From contig JBJTRI010000185.1 of the NCBI GenBank assembly GCA_046076045.1, forward strand, positions 1 through 26,655: 26,655 nt of DNA, given 5' to 3'. A model generated the notes under the pieces. It was not told the DNA's origin. It saw only the letters and a program-made list of their open reading frames with translations, and searched no databases. Positions within the stretch are counted from its first letter, which is position 1. Each line of letters starts with the position of its first letter. The position numbers were made by a program, and so were the translations under genes. Below, one piece after another: positions 15,179-24,887 of the stretch. Source of the stretch: JAIOPA01 sp046076045. GTDB taxonomy: Bacteria > Eisenbacteria > RBG-16-71-46.

Positions 15179-16133
15179 CAACGCCTCGACCGACGCCCCC
15201 GTGCGTCGCAAGGGGGATGGCACGACCGGCGACGCCGCCACGCCGCATGCCGACCGACGCGCGGCCTCCGGCTGCCTGTGGGACGCCTGCGAAGCACTGC
15301 TCTCGTCGCGCGCCGAACCGGCCGCGCTCGAGCAGGCGCTCGACGCACTCCTGTCCGCGTTCGAGTGCGACGGTGTCGCCCTGCACGTGACCGGGGACGA
15401 CGGCGAGATGACCACCTGGTGCTCGCGTGGCGCGTGGGAGCGCGGCGTGGGCGACCTGCGCGAGGCCATGAGCGTGCCGCTGTTCCGCGGTACCGAGCGC
15501 GTGGGTGCACTCGACCTGCTCGCCAAGCCGCGTCAGCGCTGGCGTGCGGACCAGCGTTCGCTCGTGCGCACCGCCTCGGGCGCGCTCGGCGCCGCGGTCG
15601 GTGCGCGGGTCGAGTTGGAGCGTCTGCAGCGCGAACCGCATCGCGATGCCGTGACCGGTCTGGTGGACGCGCGCGGTTTCCGGCACCAGCTCGTCGAGGG
15701 CATGGGCCGCGCCGAGGAGGACGGGACGCCGTACGGCATCGTCACGCTCGACCTCGACCTGTTCTCGGCGATCAACGAGAAGTACGGGCGGGCCACCGGT
15801 GACCAGGTGCTCGCCGAGTGCGCGCTCGTGCTGCGTCTCGCGCTGCGCGAGGGCGACACGTTGGCGCGTCTCGCAGCCGATCGGTTCGCGGTCGCGCTGC
15901 CCGACTGCGATCTGGCGCCCGCGCGCCGCCTCGCCGAGCGCCTGCGTCACACGCTCGAGGAGCACCGCTTCCCGCACGTCGGTCGCATCAGCGTCTCGGC
16001 CGGTGTGGCCGCCTCGCCGCGCGACGGCATGGAGCCCGCCGAGCTGCTCGCGTCCGCCGAGCGTGCGCTCGGTCTCGCCAAGAAGGCGGGTCGCCACCGC
16101 ACCGCGTCGAGCGGTCCGACCACCTCGCACTGA
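15087..16133 (+). CDS. GAF-GGDEF protein with degenerate active site
   Basis: The product has 348 residues. A GAF-like sensory domain covers about 60-190 (ALHVTGDDGEMTTWCS, then VPLFRGTERVGALDLLAK). A GGDEF-fold domain follows to residue 330 (ITLDLDLF-type metal site, YGRATGDQVL). The signature loop is AADRF at 263-267 in place of GG[DE]EF, so diguanylate cyclase activity is probably lost. It may instead bind GTP or c-di-GMP, or act by contact. No RxxD inhibitory site is seen just upstream. The GTG at 15087 is chosen for its GGAGG 9 nt upstream. It overlaps the preceding gene by 92 nt, which is long; the ATG at 15168 would cut the overlap to 11 nt but lacks a ribosome site. Confidence 0.85.
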   Translation: MNPAESKKRQPVSGISKRSSFAPSDDPMPRDNASTDAPVRRKGDGTTGDAATPHADRRAASGCLWDACEALLSSRAEPAALEQALDALLSAFECDGVALHVTGDDGEMTTWCSRGAWERGVGDLREAMSVPLFRGTERVGALDLLAKPRQRWRADQRSLVRTASGALGAAVGARVELERLQREPHRDAVTGLVDARGFRHQLVEGMGRAEEDGTPYGIVTLDLDLFSAINEKYGRATGDQVLAECALVLRLALREGDTLARLAADRFAVALPDCDLAPARRLAERLRHTLEEHRFPHVGRISVSAGVAASPRDGMEPAELLASAERALGLAKKAGRHRTASSGPTTSH

Positions 16134-16145
16134 GGAGCCCATCCC

Positions 16146-17894
<1,749 letters not shown>

Positions 17895-17895
17895 G

Positions 17896-17925
17896 TTGCG
17901 TGTGCTCGGTCGCGGCCGCTAATCT
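17896..17925 (+). promoter_or_regulatory. Possible promoter of the polysaccharide gene group
   Basis: TTGCGT (17896-17901) and TAATCT (17920-17925) are 18 bases apart in the 82-bp gap after the hybrid kinase. The start codon lies 51 bp further on. It belongs to the same GCTA(A/G) -10 series as other candidates in the window. Confidence 0.42.
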
Positions 17926-17976
17926 CGCCGCTCGGCCCGCACGACGCGGGCCCCGACCACGAGGCAGGGAGGCGCG

Positions 17977-19734
17977 GTGCGCGAAGGGTCCGCGCGGACG
18001 GGTGTCCGCGCAGGGGTGATGGTGGCGGCGGTCGTGCTCGGTGCGCTGGTCGGCGCCGCGTTCACGATCCCGTTCGTGCCCGCCCGACTGCCGCTCTACG
18101 AGGCGCGCCTGCCGTGGGCCCATGCCGCGCCCACCACCGCCGACTGGCCGCGCCCGGCGCGCCCGGGCGAGAGCGCGTGGATCTCGTACCCCGCGGGCCG
18201 CCCCGCCGAACTCGTGGTGACCGCGCCTCGTCCCGCGGTGGCGCGTGGCCTCGTGCGCGCGTTCGCCACGCGCGGTGCACCCGCCGCCGAGGTGCTGGCC
18301 GAGCGGCGCGAGGGGCTGCGTGCGGTGTGGGTGGGCGAGCTCGTGGCGGGCCCGCGCCCGAACGTGCGGCCCACGGCCGCCAGCGCGTCGTGGTTGCTGG
18401 CGCGCGCGCGGTGGGGGCGTGCCTTCGCCGGTGAGTTGCCGGTGAGTGCGGGGGCGATGGTGATGGCCGACCCCGCGCCGCCCGCCGAGGTGCTCGCGCG
18501 CTGGGGCGTCGTGCACCGGCTCGCGCTCGAGGCGCGTCCCGAGGCGCTCTCCGACGCGATCGTGGCGGCCGACGTGGCGGAGTTCGAGTGGTTCCGCAAC
18601 GCGCCCGTGTGGAACTCGTGGGGCACCGCCGAGCGCGCCGAGGCGTGGCGCCGTCGTCAGGTCGCGCATGCAGCCTCGCTCGAGGCCACCGCTGACCTCG
18701 CGCTCGCGCAGGTCGACGACTTCCAGCGCGCGCAGGGCTTCGCGACCGCGCGCGAGCGACTGGTCGAGTTGGAGCCGCGGCTGGCCGAGGCGTGGGCGCT
18801 GTTCGCCGCCCCTGCGCCGCGCGGGATCCGTCCACTGGTCGCACCGGTGCCGCGCGCCTGGGCCCCGTGGCTCGCACTCGGAGCGCTGCTCGGCGCGCTG
18901 GCGTCGGCGGGCATGCTCGTGCTCGGGGCGCGTCTCAACGCCTCGCCGCGCGCGACCATGAGCGTGCACGAGGTCGCGGTGCCCGCGCTCTCGGTCGCGG
19001 GCCCGCGCCTGCACCTCGTGTGCGGTCGCGACCGCGAGGGCACGCTGCGCGCGGCGCTCGAACTGGCGGCGCACCGCCTCGCGGCGGGTGACCGCGTGCT
19101 GCTGGTGGACGGCTCCCCGCGGGCCCGCCTGCACGAGCGGCTCGGCCGCGACGCGCGCTGGGGGCTGCTCGAGTGCCTCGTGGCCGACATGCCGGTGCTG
19201 GGGCTGGTCCAGTACGCCGGCCACCCGGGGCTGTACCTGCTGCCGCACGGCCAGGCCGAGCGGGCGGTGGGCTGGTCACCGCTTGGGCGGAAGCTGGACG
19301 AAGTCCTGCCGCACTTCGGCCGGGTGGTGTTGCTGCTCGAACCGGGCAGTCCCATCGAGGTGGGGGACGCCCTGCGCGGCCGGGCCCTCGAGGGCTGGTG
19401 GGCGGGGCTCGGTGGGCGCTCGCGCCGGGCCGCGGACCGGGCCATGGCGAGGTTCGGCATCGTGTTCCATGGCATGAACTTGAGGGGGACGGCTGAGGCG
19501 GTCCTCGAAGCCCTGCCGGGGCGCGTCGAGGCGCTCCGGCCCGCGACCCCGGTCCCGACCCCGGCGCCGGTCCCGGTCGTACCGGCCCCGCGGCGGCCCG
19601 AACCGGCCCGTCCGGCCCTCGAGCCGATCGTTCTGGACTGCGACTTGCAGGTGCGTCAGCGGCTCCGCTTCCTGGCGTGGACACGCCGGGTCCAGGCGGA
19701 CCGCCGCCGCGCCGAGCTCGTGGTCACGACCTAG
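17977..19734 (+). CDS. Wzz/BY-kinase-like membrane protein with lost Walker A
   Basis: The product has 585 residues. Two membrane segments (11-33 and about 295-318) flank a periplasmic domain of some 260 residues. The cytoplasmic part resembles the ATPase domain of bacterial tyrosine kinases and MinD: the expected P-loop place reads CGRDREGTLRAALELAAHRL (349-368) and the Walker A' strand reads VLLVDGSPRARLHERLG (374-390). The lysine and Ser/Thr of GK[ST] are missing, and the C-terminus (Pro-rich, then RQRLRFLAWTRR) has no tyrosine cluster. It is thus probably a pseudokinase that acts as a polysaccharide co-polymerase or scaffold. The GTG has GGGAGG just upstream. The sugar-enzyme genes that follow support an exopolysaccharide role. 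Confidence 0.7.
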   Translation: MREGSARTGVRAGVMVAAVVLGALVGAAFTIPFVPARLPLYEARLPWAHAAPTTADWPRPARPGESAWISYPAGRPAELVVTAPRPAVARGLVRAFATRGAPAAEVLAERREGLRAVWVGELVAGPRPNVRPTAASASWLLARARWGRAFAGELPVSAGAMVMADPAPPAEVLARWGVVHRLALEARPEALSDAIVAADVAEFEWFRNAPVWNSWGTAERAEAWRRRQVAHAASLEATADLALAQVDDFQRAQGFATARERLVELEPRLAEAWALFAAPAPRGIRPLVAPVPRAWAPWLALGALLGALASAGMLVLGARLNASPRATMSVHEVAVPALSVAGPRLHLVCGRDREGTLRAALELAAHRLAAGDRVLLVDGSPRARLHERLGRDARWGLLECLVADMPVLGLVQYAGHPGLYLLPHGQAERAVGWSPLGRKLDEVLPHFGRVVLLLEPGSPIEVGDALRGRALEGWWAGLGGRSRRAADRAMARFGIVFHGMNLRGTAEAVLEALPGRVEALRPATPVPTPAPVPVVPAPRRPEPARPALEPIVLDCDLQVRQRLRFLAWTRRVQADRRRAELVVTT

Positions 19735-19964
19735 GGCCCCCGCGGCGGGAGTACACGACCCGCTCCGGTCACGGAGCGCGTCGCGCCGCGACCGGTGCAC
19801 CGGACCGCCCGAGGGGCGGCGAGGACGACCGGCGCGATCGCCGCCGACGCCGCGCGTCGCGACGGAGCGCCCACGGGCGCGCCGGTCGCCCGCCCCTCGA
19901 GGGCCGCACGGAACCGCGGAGGTCCCGCCTCGCTCGCGCGCGACGGAACAACGAGGGCCTCACC

Positions 19965-20978
19965 GTGTCCGTCACTCCCCGTATCCTGCTCGTGGAACAC
20001 CTGGACGCCACCGGATCGTCGGCGTCCGACCTGCGCCCGAGGGCGAACCTGCTGAAGGGTCTCGGCGCCGAGGTGCGCATGATGACGATCGCCACCGAGA
20101 CCGCCGACACCGACCTGCAGCACGGCACCGCCGAGCGGCGGCAGACGGGCATCGAGCGCGTCGCCGAGGAGCGCGGCGGCGACGTGGTGCGCAAGGCCGC
20201 GGCGCAGTGGCGCGCCGACGCCGTGGTGTGGGTGAGCGCCACGCCGGGTGCGGGCGATGCCGCGCGCTGGCTGGGGCCGCGCATGGCGGCGTGGTGGTGG
20301 CCGAGCGGTTGGTCGCCCGTGCGCGCGGTCGGCACCATGCCGACGCTCGCACCCGGGCTCGAGCCCGGCGACGCGGTCGTGGTGGACGGTGAGCGCCCGC
20401 GCACGCCGCGCCTATCGCTGTGGGACGGCCCGTACGCGCTGGTGGCCTCGCCGCTGCGTGCAGCCGACGCCGGCGTGCTGATCGACGGGTTCGCACGTGC
20501 TGCCGACCAGCGCGACGAGGTGGACCTCGTGGTGCTGGGCCACCCCGATCCCGAGTGGGAGGCGCTCGCGCGCGCGGCCGGCATCACACAGCGCGTGCAC
20601 TTCGTCGGGCCCGCAACGCGCGAGGCCGAGATCGCGTGGATGCAGCACGCGCGCATCGTGTTCGTGGGCGTGCAGGCCCCGCTGTCGGCCGGGCTCGTCT
20701 CGCGCGCGCTCGCGGCCGGCTGCCCGGTGCTGCCGGTGGGCACGCTCGCCGAGCCGGTGCACACGTTCCTGCGCGCGCACGGTGCGTCGTGGGCTCGCGA
20801 GGGGCTGGCGCGACTGTCATGGGACACGGTGGCGGCCGCGCTGCATCGCACCCCGGCGGTCGAGGCCGCCATCGCGCGCGGTCGGGAGTTCGCGCAGACC
20901 GTCAACACGGGGGCGCTCGCCACGCGCTTCGCGCCCGTGATCGCCGGCCTCGGCCACGACCGCCAGCGCGCGGCCTGA
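19965..20978 (+). CDS. Glycosyltransferase-like (GT-B fold) protein
   Basis: The product has 337 residues, shorter than most GT4 enzymes. It opens with a Rossmann start (PRILLVEHLDATGSSASDL). Its C-terminal half looks like a GT4 donor domain: DLVVLGHPDPEWEALARAAG, VHFVGPATREAEIAWMQHA, then an SAGLVSRALAAGCPVLPVG block. The usual EX7E donor site is not intact (no glutamate at the first place), so it may be divergent or inactive. A GTG start with GAGGG about 8 nt upstream is chosen. The 230-bp gap before it has no gene I can support. It lies between the co-polymerase-like protein and an epimerase, consistent with surface polysaccharide assembly. Confidence 0.65.
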   Translation: MSVTPRILLVEHLDATGSSASDLRPRANLLKGLGAEVRMMTIATETADTDLQHGTAERRQTGIERVAEERGGDVVRKAAAQWRADAVVWVSATPGAGDAARWLGPRMAAWWWPSGWSPVRAVGTMPTLAPGLEPGDAVVVDGERPRTPRLSLWDGPYALVASPLRAADAGVLIDGFARAADQRDEVDLVVLGHPDPEWEALARAAGITQRVHFVGPATREAEIAWMQHARIVFVGVQAPLSAGLVSRALAAGCPVLPVGTLAEPVHTFLRAHGASWAREGLARLSWDTVAAALHRTPAVEAAIARGREFAQTVNTGALATRFAPVIAGLGHDRQRAA

Positions 20979-20982
20979 TCGT

Positions 20983-21011
20983 TTGCGGCGGCGCGACGGG
21001 GCGGCTAGCGT
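20983..21011 (+). promoter_or_regulatory. Possible promoter of the epimerase gene
   Basis: TTGCGG (20983-20988) and TAGCGT (21006-21011) are separated by exactly 17 bases, in the 81-bp gap before the epimerase start at 21060. The -10 region TAGCGTCCC also occurs on the minus strand upstream of the M13 peptidase. Confidence 0.45.
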
Positions 21012-21059
21012 CCCGTCGCGTTCGCGGCACGACCCTTCCTGAACCCGGAGAGACGAAAC

Positions 21060-21998
21060 GTGCGTATCCTCGTGACGGGCGGTGCGGGCTTCATCGGTTC
21101 CAACGTGGTGGACCGGTTCGTGGAACTCGGCCACGAGGTCGCGGTGTTCGACGACCTCTCGAGCGGCTTCCGCGAGTTCGTGAACCCGAAGGCCCGATTC
21201 TTCCCGGGTGACCTCGCCGACGCCGCGGCCATCGAGGCCGCGATCGCCGAGTTCAAGCCCGAGATCGTGGACCACCACGCCGCGCAGATCGACGTGCGCA
21301 AGTCGGTCGCCGATCCGGTGTTCGACGCGCGCGTCAACATCCTCGGCTCGATCGGCCTGCTGCAGGCCTGCACGCGCCACGGTGTGCGCAAGGTGGTGTA
21401 CGCCTCGACCGGCGGCGCGCTCTACGGCGAGGGGCGCCAGTTGCCCGCGACCGAGGACCACCCGGTGAACCCCGAGGCGCCCTACGGCGCCAGCAAGCAC
21501 ACGGTCGAGCACTACCTCTACCTGTGGAAGCTGCTCCACGGCCTGGACTTCACCGTGCTGCGCTACCCGAACGTGTTCGGCCCGCGCCAGAACCCGCACG
21601 GCGAGGCCGGCGTGAACGCCATCTTCATCGGGCTCATGCTCGAGGGGAAGCGCCCGCGCATCTTCGGCGACGGCAACGCCGTGCGCGACTACCTGTTCGT
21701 GTCCGACGTGGTGGACGCCAACGTGATCGCACTCGAGAAGGGCAGTGGCGAGATGCTCAACCTCGGCACCGGGATCGGCACGTCGGTCAACGACATCGTG
21801 CGCGAGCTCAAGGTGATCCTGGGCTTCGCCGAGGACGCGATCCACGAGCCGCCGCGCCCGGGCGAGGTGCAGCGCATCTACCTCGACGCCTCGCGGGCCA
21901 AGAGCGTGCTGGGTTGGGCCCCGCGCGTCTCGTTCGCCGACGGTCTGCGTCGCACGGTGGAGTGGACCCGGCACAACCCGTTGCCCACGAAGCACTGA
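21060..21998 (+). CDS. NAD-dependent sugar epimerase, GalE-like
   Basis: The 312-residue extended short-chain dehydrogenase is of normal size. It has the NAD-binding GGAGFIG near residue 8 and an acidic strand end VFDDLSSG. The catalytic YGASK lies near residue 145, with the upstream STGG serine/threonine site. Further signatures are RYPNVFGPRQNP and a DYLFVSDVVDA block. This pattern is that of UDP-glucose 4-epimerase and UDP-glucuronate epimerase/decarboxylase relatives. It interconverts UDP-hexoses for polysaccharide or LPS synthesis. The GTG has GGAG 9 nt upstream and its own candidate promoter. The exact sugar cannot be set from sequence alone. The DUF218 gene follows after 7 nt. Confidence 0.92.
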   Translation: MRILVTGGAGFIGSNVVDRFVELGHEVAVFDDLSSGFREFVNPKARFFPGDLADAAAIEAAIAEFKPEIVDHHAAQIDVRKSVADPVFDARVNILGSIGLLQACTRHGVRKVVYASTGGALYGEGRQLPATEDHPVNPEAPYGASKHTVEHYLYLWKLLHGLDFTVLRYPNVFGPRQNPHGEAGVNAIFIGLMLEGKRPRIFGDGNAVRDYLFVSDVVDANVIALEKGSGEMLNLGTGIGTSVNDIVRELKVILGFAEDAIHEPPRPGEVQRIYLDASRAKSVLGWAPRVSFADGLRRTVEWTRHNPLPTKH

Positions 21999-22005
21999 GG
22001 CGACC

Positions 22006-22581
22006 GTGTCGCGCCCGGGTTCCGGTCTTCCCACGCTGGCGGCGGTGCTGTGGTTGGTGGGCGCGTACGCGCTCACCGTGGCGCTGTTCGGGGGCATGTC
22101 GCGCCCGCGCCCGGCGGCGGTGGGCGTGGTGCTGGGCACCACCGCGCGCGGTGACGAACCCGGGGCTGCGCTCGCGGCCCGGCTCGAGGCGGCGCGTCGC
22201 GCCCACGCCGACGGCCTCGTGCCGGTGCTGTTCGTGAGCGGCGCGAGCCGTGCCGGGGGCTACGACGAGTCGCGCGTCATGCGGGCGTGGCTGGTAGCGC
22301 ACGGGGTGCCCGACTCGGCGGTGGTGCGCGACAGTCTGGGTGCGACGACGCGCGCCACGGCCCGCCACGCGGCCGCGTGGCTCGCCGCGCACGGTGGGGG
22401 CGAGGCGCTCGTGGTCACCCACGGGTTCCACGTCGCCCGCGCCACGCTGGCGCTGCGACAGGCCGGGGTGCGTTCGAGCGGGGCGGCACCCGCCGACACG
22501 CACGCGAGCCCCGACCTCGGCGCGCTCGCGCGCGAGTTGGTGGCACTGCCGCTCTACGCCGCGGGTTATCGCGACGAGTAG
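22006..22581 (+). CDS. DUF218 (YdcF/ElyC/SanA-like) membrane-anchored protein
   Basis: The product has 191 residues. One N-terminal membrane helix (about residues 9-30) is followed by a periplasmic DUF218 fold: VGVVLGTTARGDEPG, a helix AARLEAARRAHADG, VLFVSGASRAGGYDESRVM, STTRATARHA-like helix, and VVTHGFHVARATLALRQAG. The family includes ElyC and SanA, which affect envelope polysaccharide and lipid-carrier balance; its chemistry is unclear. The GTG follows the epimerase stop by 7 nt with GAGG upstream, so the two are co-transcribed. Envelope sugar metabolism is the natural context. Confidence 0.85.
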   Translation: MSRPGSGLPTLAAVLWLVGAYALTVALFGGMSRPRPAAVGVVLGTTARGDEPGAALAARLEAARRAHADGLVPVLFVSGASRAGGYDESRVMRAWLVAHGVPDSAVVRDSLGATTRATARHAAAWLAAHGGGEALVVTHGFHVARATLALRQAGVRSSGAAPADTHASPDLGALARELVALPLYAAGYRDE

Positions 22582-22705
22582 TACGTCGCACCGAGTGACG
22601 CGGATCCGGCCACGGGGCGTGTCGCGCACCGCGCCGCGGCGACATGCCTTCCGCGGATCGTGAGGCCCGTCACGTCCCGCAGCGCGCCCTGCCACGCTGG
22701 GTGAA

Positions 22706-22745
22706 CGAACGGACCCCGTCGGGACGATCCGCCGGGGTCCGTTCG
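22706..22745. terminator. Bidirectional hairpin between convergent genes
   Basis: CGAACGGACCCCG and CGGGGTCCGTTCG are perfect 13-bp arms around a 14-nt loop. It lies between the rightward DUF218 gene and the leftward M13 peptidase gene and could end transcripts from both sides. The remaining bases of this 183-bp gap show nothing else. Confidence 0.75.
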
Positions 22746-22764
22746 CTTCAGGGATGGAGCGACC

Positions 22765-24771
22765 TCACCAGATGCGCGCGCGCTGATCCTCGGGCCGCAC
22801 CATGCCGTCGCCGTCCTTGCAGCCCCACGCCTCGTGGAACTCGGGCAGGTTCGAGAGCGGGCCGTTCACGCGCCACCTGGCGGGCGAGTGCGGGTCGGTG
22901 AGCACGCGCGTACGCAGCCCCTCGGGTCGGTCCATGGCGCGCCAGATGCGCGCGTACGACAGGAAGAAGCGCTGCTCGGGCGTGAACCCGTCCACGAGCG
23001 TGCGCGGCTTGCCCGCGAGCGCGCGCTGCATCGCGGCGTAGGCGACCGCGAGCCCGCCCAGGTCGGCGATGTTCTCGCCCAGCGTGAGCCGGCCGTTGAC
23101 GCGCAGCGAGTCGAGCACGGTGTACCCGTCGAACTGCTCGACGACGCGCTGGGCCTGCACCTTGTAGGCGGCCGCGTCCGACGGCTGCCACCAGTCGCGC
23201 AGGTTGCCCTCGTGGTCGAACTGCCGACCGCGATCGTCGAAGCCATGCGACATCTCGTGCCCGATGACCGCGCCGATCGCGCCGTAGTTCACCGGATCGT
23301 CGGCATCGGGGTCGAAGAACGGCGGCTGTAGGATGCCGGCGGGGAAGTTGATGCTGTTGAGCTGCGGGGAGTAGAACGCGTTCACGGTGGGCGCGCTCAT
23401 GCGCCACTCGCCGCGCTCGACCGGCTTGCCGATGCGCTGCAGACCGCGCGTGGCCTCGGCCTTGCGGGCCGCGAGCCGGTTGGGGTAGAGCGGGCCGCGG
23501 CGGATGGTGACCTTCGAGTAGTCGCGCCACTTGTCGGGGTAGCCGATCTTCTCGTCGAACGAGCCGAGCTTGGTGCGCGCGGCCTGCTTGGTGGCGTCGC
23601 TCATCCACGTGAGCGCGTCGATGCGCTCGCCGAGCGCGGCCTCGAGGTTGTGCACGAGTTCGAGTGCCCGCTCGCGGGCCCGGGCGGGGAACGCCTCGGT
23701 CACGTAGGCGCGCCCCAGGAGGTCGCCGAGGTCGCGGTCCACCGCCGCGAGGCAGCGCTTCCAGCGCGGCTGCTGCACCTTGACGCCCTGCAGCAGCTGC
23801 TCGTAGCGGAACGACTCGTCGGCGAACGCCTGCGTGAGCATGGGGGCGGCGTCGGACAGCGCGGCCCAGCGCAGGTAGGCACGCCACGTCTCGATCGGCA
23901 CCGTGTCCACCAGCCCGTCCACGGCCGCGAAGAACCTAGGCTGCGTGACGTTCACGACCTCGGGCGCGAGGGCGCGGGCGGCGAGGTAGGCCGACCAGTC
24001 GAAGCGCGGCGTGAGCGCTCGCAGCGAGTCGGTCGCCATGAGGTGGTAGACCGCATTGGGGTCGCGGCGCTGCACGTTGGTCATGCTCGCCTCGGCGAGC
24101 GCGGTCTCGAGCGCCATGACGGCATCGGCGGTGCGTGCCGCCGCTTCGGGCGTCTCGCCGCCGAGCACGAACATGCGTGCCATGTGCGCCACGTACGACG
24201 CGCGGGTCGCCTTCGAGACCGAGTCGGTCTTCGTGTAGTAGTCGCGGTCGGGCAGGCCCAGTCCGCCCTGGCCGGCGTGCGCGATCACGCGCTTGCTGTC
24301 CTTGGCGTCCTGGTTGCCGAAGAACCCGAACAGCGTGCCGACGCCGTGCGCGTGGAACCACGCCACGGTGCGCGCGAGGTCCTTCTTGGAGCGCAGGTCG
24401 TCGACGGCGTCGAGCAGCGGCGCGACCGGGCGCAGGCCGGCCTTCTCGGCCGCCGCCGAGTCCATGCAACTCGACCAGTAGTCGCCGAGCCGCGCCTCGT
24501 CACTGCCCGCGCGCGCCTTCGAGGCGGCCGCGCGCGTGACGATGTCCACGAGCGTGCGCTGGTTGCGGTCGGAGACCTCGGTGAACGCGCCGTAGCGCGA
24601 GTAGGACGCCGGCATGACGAACGTCGCGCGCCAGCCGCCGTTGGCGAACTGGTCGAAGTCGCGGCAGGGGGCGCAGGTGGTGTCGCGGCTCGTGGGGTCG
24701 AGCGAGTCGGCGAGCGCCGGGGCCGCGACGAGCGAGAGCACGAGCGCGGCGGCGAGGAGCGGACGGGGCAT
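22765..24771 (-). CDS. M13 family zinc metallopeptidase, exported
   Basis: The product has 668 residues, the full length of the neprilysin/PepO (M13) family. A signal peptide covers residues 1-21 (LLAAALVLSLVAAPALA). The Zn site is VIGHEMSHGFDD (HEXXH), with the third ligand in ENIADLGG. The substrate-binding NAFYSPQLNSINFPAG precedes it, and the C-terminal region has RVNGPLSNLPEF. It should cut peptides in the periplasm or outside the cell. A short Cys motif (CAPCRDFDQFANGGW) opens the mature part, as in many bacterial members. The ATG at 24769-24771 has AGAGGA upstream. It lies 116 nt downstream of the Wzi-like gene on the same strand, with a TAGCGT -10-like box at 24800-24805, so it may have its own promoter. 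Confidence 0.95.
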   Translation of the reverse strand: MPRPLLAAALVLSLVAAPALADSLDPTSRDTTCAPCRDFDQFANGGWRATFVMPASYSRYGAFTEVSDRNQRTLVDIVTRAAASKARAGSDEARLGDYWSSCMDSAAAEKAGLRPVAPLLDAVDDLRSKKDLARTVAWFHAHGVGTLFGFFGNQDAKDSKRVIAHAGQGGLGLPDRDYYTKTDSVSKATRASYVAHMARMFVLGGETPEAAARTADAVMALETALAEASMTNVQRRDPNAVYHLMATDSLRALTPRFDWSAYLAARALAPEVVNVTQPRFFAAVDGLVDTVPIETWRAYLRWAALSDAAPMLTQAFADESFRYEQLLQGVKVQQPRWKRCLAAVDRDLGDLLGRAYVTEAFPARARERALELVHNLEAALGERIDALTWMSDATKQAARTKLGSFDEKIGYPDKWRDYSKVTIRRGPLYPNRLAARKAEATRGLQRIGKPVERGEWRMSAPTVNAFYSPQLNSINFPAGILQPPFFDPDADDPVNYGAIGAVIGHEMSHGFDDRGRQFDHEGNLRDWWQPSDAAAYKVQAQRVVEQFDGYTVLDSLRVNGRLTLGENIADLGGLAVAYAAMQRALAGKPRTLVDGFTPEQRFFLSYARIWRAMDRPEGLRTRVLTDPHSPARWRVNGPLSNLPEFHEAWGCKDGDGMVRPEDQRARIW

Positions 24772-24887
24772 CGGCGGATCCTCTCGGAGGGTGTGAGGGA
24801 CGCTACGGACGGGCGGACGGTGCGACCGGCCCGCGCACGGCGTCAAGCCCGCCGGCACGGGGGCGGCACGACGACCGACGGGCGCGC

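Noticed and set aside
19735..19964. A short gene in the gap before the glycosyltransferase-like gene
   Set aside because: The open frames there are Arg-rich, have no ribosome site and run on into other genes in the wrong frame.
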